Source: Asparagopsis taxiformis
Lineage: Eukaryota; Rhodophyta; Florideophyceae; Bonnemaisoniales; Bonnemaisoniaceae
Direction: 5' to 3'
Assembly: GCA_030407315.1 (NCBI GenBank)
Contig: JALQPE010000403.1
Location: 1 to 64,000 of the forward strand
Length of the DNA stretch: 64,000 nucleotides
Part shown: one piece after another, positions 31,003 to 41,326 of the stretch
Numbering within the stretch: the stretch's first letter is position 1
Layout of the letters: each line of letters begins with the position of its first letter
Made by a program: the position numbers and the translations under genes
Notes under the pieces: generated by a model
Told to the model about the DNA's origin: nothing
Databases searched by the model: none
The model's input: only the letters and a program-made list of their open reading frames with translations

Positions 31003-33928
31003 TTACGTTTTGGAGTATCTCTTTGGTTTCATACAACCCACATCCCACACGTATATTCCAGCTGCGTGAAGACCTCCCAGAGTCGTGGGCGGTTCTTCAG
31101 GGCCGGGACAAGAGTAAGGGTTCTTTGTGCTCTTATGTTCATCGTAAATGAAACATTTAGTAATTGCAGCAAGAAATGGAGGTTTCCCTCCATGTTTGCC
31201 ACTCGAACCTGCTAATTCCTCGTTGAGACGTGTTCCATGAATTGTTGTGCAGAACGTTTGTCCATTCTGTTTCGGTGGGAAAAGCTGAGCTAGCCCGACC
31301 TCCTTTCCCTCATGTAAAAGAAGAACCTCCTCACCAGCCATGAACGTATGTTGCACATTTTTCTCATGAATACAATGTTCGGTGTTTGATTGAGTCTTCA
31401 ATTGAGAGCCAAGGAGCACAGAAGTTTTGGCGATTGTAGCGGACTCCTCGGCCTGTGAGACAGCAGATCTAGATTTGGAACGTGTGACTGTATTTGATAC
31501 GGTCGTTGGTCTCAATCTCTTGTTATTCTTCCTGAGACCTGCCTGGAGAGATGATGCTATAAGTTTCAACCTTTGATGTGCTAAACGGAAAAGTGCACTG
31601 TCAGCCTCCACAGATGTGCATTTTCGATTTGTTCTCATTGCTGCTATCGCGGTTGTTAAAGTTCCCGCGTATATATCGATGACGGATCCTTTCTGCGGAC
31701 AGAAAGTTGTCATTAGCTCTGCAAGAAGGTCAGGGTTTTTCTCTTCAGTTAGCACTGGTGATTTGGTTCCTGGCTTGAGTAACTTGTGTTGTGGAACAAG
31801 GACACCCGATATCGTTGAGAATTTTCGCTTTTCAGAGCATTGTACCATTGAGTATGGGCTAATAAAGTCAGGTTTGAAGTTTTCAGGATGCCTTCCTGGC
31901 GCATACGCCAGTATCCCATACTCACATGCATTCTGGGGAATAGCTCCGCCCTGGTGAACTGCAATCGTTCCGTTTTCTTAACAACGACGAAGAGATGCTT
32001 CATAACTTTAAATTCTCAGTCTCGAGAGATTTCATCCACCCAGTTGCATACTGAATTGAGGAAAATAGAAAGACAGAACCTCCTGGTACCAACACCCGAC
32101 GGGCAAATTGAGAAACAGCCCGCATCTCTTTGTCATCGACAAAATTATCGTACAAACTTCCTGCTCGAGAACGACACTCCGGAGTTCCATAAGGAGGGTC
32201 TATCAACATCATGTCGAACCGGGAATCAGTAGTCTTCCGAATTGTTTTATCGAAATCCTGCCATCGCATTTGGTGACAGTGAATCCCAATGTCGGTTAGG
32301 ATGTCTACATTGTTTTCGAAAGTGGCTTTTGATGATGGACTGGATACTTCCTGTATCACTCTTTTCCGGGTTTCAAGTCTCTCTGAGGCATTAGTCGAAC
32401 AAACTCCTTGTTCTGGTAAAATAGAGTCGTTCAAGACAATTGAGCTCGGGTTTTCTGCAGATTCAATGCGGAAAGAACTGTTCTGATTACCAATGGTAGA
32501 ATCTGTATCAGTTTTGATCGGAGCTTGTGCTGTACGTGTATCTCCGTTCTCATCTGGCTTACGTTTAGAGTACTGAGACTGACCCACTGGCTTATCCTTT
32601 GTATTGATATTGCTCTGTTGTACTGCACATTGCATTTCCCTAGTTTCCCTCTCCGAAATCTTTAGAGATGCGAGAAACTTGAGCTCCTTTTGTGCAGCTA
32701 TCGCGGGGTAATGTTTCCTGTACTGCTCAATGAGAATTGGTAGTATCTCACGGTTCCCAACGTTTTGCTGGACATCCTCGTCAAGTTTAGTGGTACGTAG
32801 CAGATTGTGTAGTACTGTTGTCATTTCATTCGGCCATTTCTCTCTTTCAAGGAACGCCTTGAACTTTTGAACTTCCTTGTGAGCAAGAACAGCCTTTTTG
32901 AATTGTTCGACAACGGTTGCCGGTTGAGCGGGTTTGATGTACGAGCAAGACGATTTCTTCCGGTGCATCAATCCCAACTCTGCAATTCGATGAAGAGTAT
33001 TTATCTGACATTCGATTCCTTCTTCTCCGGGCATAGACTCTGGTGCGGTCATAAACACTGTTGAAGACTTCAGCGATGTGATGTGTACAAACTTCCGGAA
33101 CACTCGACAATCTACGGTTTCCATGACTTTCTTCTCATCGGAGTTGTCACCATCACCAGCAAGGTCAGGGTGTTCACCATTTGTAATTTCACCTATAGTC
33201 TTTATCACCCTCATTGGAAGCCGCATTGCAGTTGAGGCTGTTTGTTTTACAGTGCTTTCTTTCTGATGACCAAAGCCATCATATGCTGCGGCAACCTCTT
33301 TTGCAACAGGTCTTTTCCCATTACGAAGTGTCGTGAGCCGGTCTGCTTCATCCCTCAACCCTTGAAGCATATCGTAGAAAGTAGACTCAACATAGAATGC
33401 ATCACTGTGTTTTATATTCTGTTGTCGCGCCAATTGTTTCAATACTTGAATATTACAATCACCCTTGATAATGGTAACTGGCCACAAAAATCCTTCCCAG
33501 GAATCTGGGTACTCGGCAGCAAGATCAGTAATGGCTTTCAGACGATGCATGCCGTCTACAACTCCGTACCAATCCTTCCTGCTCTTTATTTTCGTGTTTG
33601 CTTCGGACTCCGGCAATCCGCATTCGGATTGGAAGTAGTTGCTGATGTAATGATGGAATGAGCCCGAAAGAGAGACAACAATTGGTGTATCAGATCCTGC
33701 AATATAGTTCAGCCCTCCATTTCCGTTGCTGAGCGATCGTTTCAGGCGCTCAACTCCTGACGGAGATATACATCGAATATTTGTCAATGGAATGCAAGAG
33801 AGAGGATCCACCGAACAGTTTATAGAACCCTCCATGATATCCACGAATAAAGCTTTTGCCATTTCAACCTGTTTTGTTCTTGGCGGTGAGGAAGGTCTTT
33901 CTCTGGTGGCACATGTGTTCCGACCCAT
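31003..33928 (-). pseudogene. ParB-domain/adenine methyltransferase fusion with two frameshifts
   Basis: The ATG at 33928 opens 642 codons. An N-terminal ParB/Srx-like domain carries VVDGMHRLKAI (about residue 123). A helical middle follows, then a beta-class (N6_N4_Mtase) methyltransferase begins with LIDPPYGTP (about residue 575; DPPY is the N6-adenine type). The frame is lost near 32010: in another frame EFKVMKHLFVVVKK continues the domain. It shifts again near 31875 to NFKPDFISPYS and then LVPQHKLLKPGT. The AdoMet motif follows as DIYAGTLTTA (family DPFAGSGTT), and a tail ends at 31003. Order IV-then-I fits the beta class. The two single-base shifts are decay or sequencing error, not introns. 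If repaired, a DNA adenine methylase guided by a ParB-like domain would be predicted. Confidence 0.8.
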
Positions 33929-34994
33929 AATATCTTTAGTAAGACCAGATCACAAACAAAATCGGACACAAACATAAATCAGGACCACAGAGTTGCTTTC
34001 CCAGACGAAAATGATATTGTGAGTTTGGTGCGCAGTGGAAAGATTCCTGTGGAGACGACCTGAAGCTTGACCAACAGCTGTTGGTTAGGCTAGCCTAGGC
34101 GATGGGCGAGCTTCGAGGGCCTGATTGATACTGTCTGGAAAGTATTACAAGAAAACACACAAGAAAAACATACGGCGTCTCTATCGTTCACGATTCCAGG
34201 ATTACCTGTCAAAGTGATTAGTTTTTTTTAACGGTAAAAAATAAGTTCTCTTCAAGCTCTAGAAGGCTAGAACAGTGTTGAAGAGGTTAGATTGCGAAGC
34301 TGCCATACGATTAACACTATCGGGCCATACTTTTCAACATACATGCAATACAATATGCTTGAGTGGAGTATTGTGATTGGTAATCCTCAGTGGCTAGGTC
34401 AATATTTTAGTTGCCAAAAATGTGACAGTTGACATACCAGCTGTATCACATTGTATACAGGAGTCCTCGAACAAGTTTTATTTCATATCTTCGTCAGTGT
34501 CATTCAGTGAGACAAAGTGGTAGTCACATGACTTTTATATAATGATGAAATGTGACTCACACACGGAGAAACTACTTCCATATCCGCCGTGGAGTGATTC
34601 TCATCACTTGGCAGAAATGTGACGAGTGCCAGCTCATTGAGAAAGAACCATCAGTGATGTGTACAGAACAATCGAAAAGCCAATATGAATAACGAACAGA
34701 AGAAGTCACGGAGACAGCAGCACGGATGCTCATATAAAAGCTGTAAATTTGACCCTAGTATCATATCGGAATCGGTATTTGGTATGAAGTTATGAGATAT
34801 CGATGAATAACGTGTCACGATCCAGGTCGAACAACAATCTGTATACAATGAATTCATCTTCACATATGAAACATATCGCCATAGGTAAGCTCTAGAAAAG
34901 GTTTTGTCTGCTTTCAACTGAATATCAGTATGCATGAATAGGTTCTCAATTGTTTGCGCTGTACGATCTATCCATCATCACTGAGCTCTTCAAA
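33929..34994. promoter_or_regulatory. Divergent intergenic region of the inner element
   Basis: About 1 kb between the two divergent cargo genes, hence a candidate bidirectional promoter. AAATGTGAC occurs three times (34418-34426, 34548-34556, 34615-34623), with GTCACAT in reverse at 34533-34539. No convincing TATA position or gene is seen; a 94-codon minus-strand frame here lacks support. Confidence 0.4.
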
Positions 34995-37625
34995 ATGTTT
35001 CCGTTAACATACATTCAATATTCAGCCACAGAACGATATAGATCATCCCAACTCGGAGAACTGTGCAACTCCCAGAAACTAGTTTCTCATAAATTGAACA
35101 ATTGTCGTTCATTCTTGCCGCATCTATTACACGGTTCAGATGAATACATGACTTCATCAGAGGGGTCTACAATGTCAATCTCGGAAGCTAACTGTGATGA
35201 GCTCTCTGAAAGTTATTTTGCGAACCCCAGGAATTATGATATTTTCTGCTCGCCCACATATGATGAGCTCGAATCAGCTGCGCATGAAACCCGCATGGAT
35301 GAACATTCGATTGATGAGGTAAATGAGAGTACAGAGAACGATCTCAATAAATCCCCACATTACCCTCCTTTCAGTGTCGAAACAGGAAAGAGAAAGTACT
35401 CGTTCAAGGCTAGGGTTCCTGCAGAAGATGAGGATTCGGACTTGCGGAAGCGCCGGAAGAAGGAAGCAAAGGAAACAGGGATTGGCAGGGATTTAATCAT
35501 CCCATTTTCTCACACAATTCAAGTTCGTGGTGACGACCAGAGTCATTTGATGAACATACTCACCAAAGAAAAGTGCTGTAAAAGGATAAAATGTCTTCGG
35601 AAAGTTGACCAACGTTTCCTGGCGTCACAACGTTCAAAAGTTCTCTTGATGAAACAGTATGAAAGGAGGAATTATCTTCAGAGGATGCTCGACACCAGCA
35701 CCAATGCATTTTACTTTAACAAGAATCGCGTTTGCAGCCGTTTCCTTGATAAATGTTTCGGTTTCTCTACTGATCTTCAATGTTCTGTAAAGGGAACACC
35801 CATGAGTCGAAAAACTATGCGTATAACTGGAGTTGGTGGAACCACTGTGGCTGATGGAAGGGAGAGGATCATTACCTTCCTAAAGAGACTGTCGGAAAGT
35901 ACTGGAGACCAAATGCCCGACTCTGCAGAACACCATTTGCCTTTCTTCCAGAAGGGGCAAGTGTATGACCGGTTCAAGACAGAGTTCGAGCAAATATACA
36001 ACTCCAAGCCACCTTCAAGAAGCTATTTCTACAAGACATGGAAGCTTTATGTTCCAAACCTCAAGATCCGAAAAGTCCATCGCTTTACCATCTGCCATGA
36101 GTGTGAGTCATTCCGCTCGGCCCTGAACCGGGCTGGGACCGATAAGAGAAAATCAGATGATGTGCTGAAAGCGAAGCGTAAACATAATGAAATGGTTTCA
36201 CGTGAGAGACAAGAATATTTGCGAAAATGCGAACAATCTATCTTATACCCCTCGCAGTACATGTCTCTGATTGTTGACGGTGCCGACCAGTCGTCTTTCG
36301 GCCTTCCACATTTTACATTCTCAACGAAGAATACAAAAGGTCATTCTCTCAAGGTGAAGCTCGTGGGGGTATTGGAACATGGTAGTGTCAAGCATTTATC
36401 ACTTTACACACTCACAGAGGAGTTTGAGACGGGGGCAAATCATATTATCGAAGCTTTGCACCGTACTATTCAAATGAAGACATTTTCATATCCATCGCTC
36501 CCACCTGTGCTCTACGTACAGCTTGATAACTGTATTCGAGAGAATAAGAACAGCTTTTTGCTTGCTTATTTAGAATCTCTTGTCTCTTGGGGTGTCTTCG
36601 GAGAAGTCCACGCTTCATTTTTACCAATCGGGCATACTCACACCGATATAGACCAAACATTTAGTTGTACATCACGACGCCTACGTACAAACGACGCAAT
36701 TACGATGCAGGACTTGATGAGACAGCTCCAGCTTGCCTACACACCCTCTCCTGTTGTCAACAATATGTCCAATATCATCAATTTCTCGGGCCTGTGCAAA
36801 CAAGATAACTGCTTGAAGAAAGTGAAGCGATTCACTAGCTTTAGGTATTTCAAGTTTAATCGCACATCTTCTGAGCTTTTTGCGACACAAAATGCTTCAG
36901 ATATTAATAATACGACAAGATACTTCCGTACAAAGTGCTGTGTGAAGACTAACAGTGACGACGACTGGATACCGCTTCTAGAGAATGACAGCGATTCAGG
37001 CTTTCTTAAGTCTGTTCCTAACTTACACAAGACCCCACCCACCTCAGTAGTTGCTCCTTCTAACTACATAGAGGTTAATAAGAGACTTCAATCTGAAGAG
37101 ACACGGATCAATGACCCAGCAAAAATGCAGAAACTGAGACATCTAAGGGACCAAGTGTATCAATCTAGGGATATCTCATTTCATTGGAACCTTCGAGAAT
37201 GTTTTGAACTCGCAAATTCTATCTGCAGGACTGACAACACTGGAGAGGACTATAACGCAGAAAGAGATCACCATGATAGAGCAGAAGCCTTCCAGGATCT
37301 CGAATATGAAATCAATACATTCGTGGTAGTGAAAGGAGAGCAACAGTCAGCTATCCTTCCTTTCTGGCTCGGAAACATCAGAAATGTGGTGCGGAGCGAG
37401 GCTGGAAATGTATCTAAGCTGGAAGTGCATTGGTGGGAATTGCGGAAAGGGACCTCAGCATACTCAGGGTCTTACGCACCTTCATTCATACAAAAGGGGA
37501 ACAGTAGTGTACCTTGGGTCGATTTAGTCCCCGTGGAGAGTGTCCATGTAAACTTCCATCGGCTTTCAAGTTCTAACAAGATTGGAACTCGTACAATAAA
37601 TAAGATACGGCAGTGCCTGAGCTGA
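34995..37625 (+). CDS. DUF7869-like RNase-H-type protein, probable transposase of the inner element
   Basis: Intact 876 codons from the first ATG (34995); the frame is open from 34950. The N-terminal third is acidic then basic (KRRKKEAKE). A Cys pair, FTICHECESFRSAL (about residue 367), is followed by a helical RxxEYLRKCEQ region. The core has VDGADQSS (about 427), QLDNCIRENKNSFLLAYLE (about 510) and FLPIGHTHTDIDQTFS (about 548). These are the signature blocks of the DUF7869-type family and a plausible DDD triad of an RNase-H fold. PFWLGNI...LEVHWW near residue 788 resembles a small SH3/Tudor-like barrel. It is divergent from the methyltransferase gene. The transposase role is inferred from position, integrity and fold signature. 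Confidence 0.72.
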   Translation: MFPLTYIQYSATERYRSSQLGELCNSQKLVSHKLNNCRSFLPHLLHGSDEYMTSSEGSTMSISEANCDELSESYFANPRNYDIFCSPTYDELESAAHETRMDEHSIDEVNESTENDLNKSPHYPPFSVETGKRKYSFKARVPAEDEDSDLRKRRKKEAKETGIGRDLIIPFSHTIQVRGDDQSHLMNILTKEKCCKRIKCLRKVDQRFLASQRSKVLLMKQYERRNYLQRMLDTSTNAFYFNKNRVCSRFLDKCFGFSTDLQCSVKGTPMSRKTMRITGVGGTTVADGRERIITFLKRLSESTGDQMPDSAEHHLPFFQKGQVYDRFKTEFEQIYNSKPPSRSYFYKTWKLYVPNLKIRKVHRFTICHECESFRSALNRAGTDKRKSDDVLKAKRKHNEMVSRERQEYLRKCEQSILYPSQYMSLIVDGADQSSFGLPHFTFSTKNTKGHSLKVKLVGVLEHGSVKHLSLYTLTEEFETGANHIIEALHRTIQMKTFSYPSLPPVLYVQLDNCIRENKNSFLLAYLESLVSWGVFGEVHASFLPIGHTHTDIDQTFSCTSRRLRTNDAITMQDLMRQLQLAYTPSPVVNNMSNIINFSGLCKQDNCLKKVKRFTSFRYFKFNRTSSELFATQNASDINNTTRYFRTKCCVKTNSDDDWIPLLENDSDSGFLKSVPNLHKTPPTSVVAPSNYIEVNKRLQSEETRINDPAKMQKLRHLRDQVYQSRDISFHWNLRECFELANSICRTDNTGEDYNAERDHHDRAEAFQDLEYEINTFVVVKGEQQSAILPFWLGNIRNVVRSEAGNVSKLEVHWWELRKGTSAYSGSYAPSFIQKGNSSVPWVDLVPVESVHVNFHRLSSSNKIGTRTINKIRQCLS

Positions 37626-38433
37626 AGGACTACCTCTGCGGTGGACCTCAGCCTTTTCCAAGCACATTCATAGATCCATGAACATAGTTGTGCATCAATC
37701 TCTTAGGAAACTGAGCAGGTTTAGATACGCCAGAATCGCTATCTGGATTAGAAATGTGCGCTGAACCATCGTCCGAATCAGCAGTGGCGCTCGGCGATCT
37801 CGAACGCGCTTGGCGTTGTTCGAAGCGAGGCGTAGATTTTGCAGTATCCATAGATGGGCTGGTAAAAATGAGACGAGTTTCATAAGAGGTGAGGATGTGC
37901 ACGGCGGATATATGCGTGCGTGGTGCCGGGATGGGAAGTCATGGTTTGGTCGTTCAGCCCAAAGAAAGCAGACGCCGCACCTACGCTACACATCACATCT
38001 CTTTGTGACACCAATTCACCTCTGGCATTCCTACAAAGCCCTTTGGAAAAAATACATCGCGTGAGCACACCACCAGCCCTATGTAACTAGGTTCGATCGT
38101 ATGGTGGATGAATTCTTTACACGTGAGCGAAACTGTTAGATTGCAGCAGTGAGTATGTAAGACGCACCGATGGCGCGTCAGGTATGACGCTAGACAATTC
38201 ATCTTTGTACCTTAGTAATGGCATACAAAGAGGAGTTGTGTCGTCACGCGTGGGATGTACATTCATGCCTTCTCATTTGCAGTGATCGACCCAGACTGTG
38301 TCATAATCCTCCTGCCCACCCCAAAGTCTAATGAAGACTATCCCAGATGCGCCTAGTCGCTTCTGCGTGCTCTATCGCTTGTTTTTTCTTTTGACAATGT
38401 CGACAGCCGCGATCGCTGCGATCAGCAATCCTG

Positions 38434-39620
38434 TCAGACTTTCATATCTATCGTCATGTCGTCGGTCTCATAGTCGTGAAATTTTGCTCTGGAATACTTT
38501 TCAGCGGTATGCGAATCATAGTCTCCCCAGCGCAGCGCGATATCAATCCAAAACCCTGTTGAGGTACCTTCTTCACTTCCCGGAGCATATTGATCATTTG
38601 AAAAATTTGCCGAAAGCAAGGACAGTTTGGATACTAGCGACTTGTGTGCAGCGGTGACAAGAATATCGACACTGGACGAGTTCACCTTAACAGACTTGCA
38701 CGGATGAATCAATTAATCTTGAAAATCCCCCTGCAGACAGTACAATAGAATGGGTGGAAATAACAAACGTCGAGAACTGAAGGCTTCTCATCACACCACA
38801 GCAGTTCGAGTGAGACATGTCTTTGAATGGTACATTCACGTTGTTCTTCGATGGGATTTGGTTAGCGACATTGCGATCCACGATGAGACGAAGGGTTCCA
38901 CTCAACTTGAGTAATCAATCTTCTCAGCGAAAGAATAAAGCAGTGCCGGTAGATGTACAATTAGTTCACCTAGTTCGCGAATAGTCCGCGTTTTTCAGCT
39001 TCATACCACGGATAAGGATACTGGTTATGGTACAAGTCAGTGCCTCTCCTGAGCGCCTCAACCATATGCACTGCAATCAAATACACTCACAATTGTCCAC
39101 AAAGTCAACATTCATTTCTTTCAACGCACCCTGACATAGTAGATGCTCATTGATCCGATTCAGCGTCTCGCGACGATTGTCGTATGCTTGTTCGATGGGT
39201 GCTAATCCTTCCTGCTGCAATTGATTGAGAGGTGAAATAGTTGTATACTGCCCATTCAATCTTGCCAGTGGTAAAATCTCAAGATTGGCGTCATGCTTGT
39301 ACGGCAATCGCGCAAACATAATGGGAGCGAAGCGGCGACTTTACAGCAATCGGACCATGAACGATTACATTATCATCCCTTCATCAATTGAGATGTGAGG
39401 ACCGTCCGTGAGACATCTGCACTGCCGCTTTGGCCCTCCATCGAGCTATAGTCGCGCCATTCCACCTCGATTCTTGCTGACGATTGTTTTGTCAATGGTT
39501 GCACCTCGACATATTCGCTCCCGGTTGAAATGGGTGACATTACTCCACTAATTCACTTTGCAATTCACATAGCACATAGTCATATCTCCAAGAAGACAGA
39601 GAATATTGGCCATTCACCAA
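38434..39620 (-). pseudogene. PRP8: PRP8 fragment, right inverted repeat
   Basis: Exact mirror of the left PRP8 pieces, with the same in-frame stop and the same internal jump. Both arms therefore carry one captured version, duplicated or homogenised with the arm. Confidence 0.85.
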
Positions 39621-39871
39621 TTCATTCCCATCACCATCACCTTCGTCTAGCTCTCGCCCGCTAATATCACTGTGCTGAACATGTTCAAATCTGGAGCCAT
39701 ATAGTAACAAATCGCTGAGGACCTTTGTAGTATAACAAACTCATTGATGAAAGATAGAAATAGTTCCGCTGTGAGCATTTGACGTTGGCTACATTAGTCG
39801 ATGGTGTCGGGAAGCAGTTGAGGAGCTGCGCGGTGGAGAGTAGCCATGATTGAGAGAACAAGGTAGAAAGG

Positions 39872-40231
39872 TCAGTATGAAAGGCTGTTGGTGAAAGGAG
39901 TGTCTCGCAAGGGCTTGGATTCGTAACAACAATCTGCCACAGAATTATTTTCGCGGTCGTCGTAAAGCTCCATACAGATCGCCTCCAGTGACTCAAGTTT
40001 CTTGACATGGTCCAGATAATGGAGCGGAGGTTCTTCATCGTCACAAGTTGGCAGTCCTATGCGACGAAAATGACGACAAGCACGCTTCGTTCCCCCATCA
40101 TTGTTGCCCCGTTGCGCCTGTGAGACTTGTTCGAGAACATGCGAAACTTGGCTAACAAATCGTTTGACATTCGTGATGTGATAAAGGCCCCCACTTCGCG
40201 AAGCTGCTCCCAGGGAACCGGCGTACTTTCG
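39872..40231 (-). pseudogene. Unrecognised gene fragment, right inverted repeat
   Basis: Mirror of 28090-28449; same frame, same stop. Confidence 0.4.
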
Positions 40232-41322
40232 GGAAGTCTCAACAGTGCACGAGGCGTATATTTGAGTGTGCTGGGATACGCTTACTTCTCTCAGTGGACA
40301 TTCTTAGCGTTCATGTCGCCATGATATCTCATAATCTTCACAAAGAATCCGGAGGTATGTCCTGTTCATGCGTATCGTTGAACCGAGAAAAGTACCCTCT
40401 ACGCACTGGCGCGCGCTTCGCGCGCGTGTATCCGATCGGCCGGAATTGTATTTGCCAGAGCAGGCAAGTCTTGGCTCGCAATCCCCAAATATTTCCCATT
40501 CCAATATACCCATACACTCTCACATACTATGATAGTGTAGCATGTCCTCATAACTACCGTATTCGCATTTCTATCTAGGCTTGAATACACTTTTACAGGA
40601 CTGGATTATAGTGTCGCAACTGCAGAAAGAGCACCCTGTCCATACACCATTCTCCCTCTACTTCTCTGTACACTACTGAAATGGCCATGTGCAGCGGTTG
40701 CTAGGGAAGTTGCACGGCACATGGCCAAGTACAACTGAGCGTGCCATGTGTGCAACGTGTGGTCATATGAGCCAGTAGGACCATAGTATTTCGTAAAGTA
40801 TCGTAATGTACAGTGCCAAGTGGGCGAGTAGATTATGAGATTCGCTGCTGCTGAATTTTTTATTGGGTAGTTGGGGGTTGATTTTTGGATGTAACTATGA
40901 AGGAAAACGAGTCGATTGGCTGGGAGGGGCTTTCGGCAAGCATTAAATACAGCATAAATTTAATAGCGATTTCAGGTAAATCGTTACTACAAGAAGCTTA
41001 CCTTTGAGCTAGGCATTGTGCACTCATGAAGTGAACGCTTCCTAGAGACAGCTGTCCTGTTTAGTTTCTCGCAGTGCGTACCGATTGCAGCTTGTCCAGA
41101 AGCTACCCACAACATATAGGACACGTGTCCTATCGTCATGATACCAACTGAGGCAGAATAGAATCCATATAAACTGTTTAAAAGCTCAAAAAGCGCTCAA
41201 ATCATATCCACCCGCTAGAATGAGGCTCCAATTAGCCCTTTACCAACAGCAAACATAAATCCACAGACTTTTAAACTTTTCTGATATAAATATTTTTTTC
41301 TGAATTACTGGAAATCAGTGTT

Positions 41323-41326
41323 GTTG
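41323..41326. repeat. Target-site duplication of the inner element, right
   Basis: GTTG directly after the CAGTGTT terminus; pairs with 26997-27000. Confidence 0.9.

Larger units (their letters stand above)
27001..41322. mobile_element. 14.3-kb nested DNA element with 3.64-kb terminal inverted repeats
   Basis: Termini are AACACTGATTTCC... and its exact reverse complement, flanked by GTTG/GTTG. The layout is a long inverted repeat (27001-30642), a unique 7-kb core, and a long inverted repeat (37679-41322). The core holds two divergent genes, a ParB-adenine methyltransferase and a DUF7869-like protein. The inverted repeats hold decayed host-gene fragments including PRP8. The arms pair at a nearly constant coordinate sum of 68321-68323, so very few indels separate them and the element is young. 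I do not recognise the superfamily; four-base duplications occur in several (Sola1, Ginger, Academ), none of which I can tie to these proteins. Confidence 0.88.
37679..41322 (-). repeat. Inner element, right terminal inverted repeat
   Basis: Mirror of 27001-30642 with one or two single-base differences (for example one more A/T in the AAAAGCTC run near 41180). It ends CAGTGTT directly before GTTG at 41323. It abuts, and its last bases extend in frame into, the MULE transposase reading frame. Confidence 0.93.

Noticed and set aside
31870..32016. Programmed frameshift or mini-introns in the methyltransferase
   Set aside because: Two separate single-base shifts without slippery heptamers or splice signals are better explained by decay or sequencing error.
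34651..34935. 94-codon minus-strand frame between the cargo genes
   Set aside because: Composition unremarkable, no similarity, overlaps the likely promoter of the downstream gene.
41318..41326. GTG at 41318 as true start of the MULE transposase
   Set aside because: These bases belong to the inner element's terminus and target duplication; the original ATG is at 26989.
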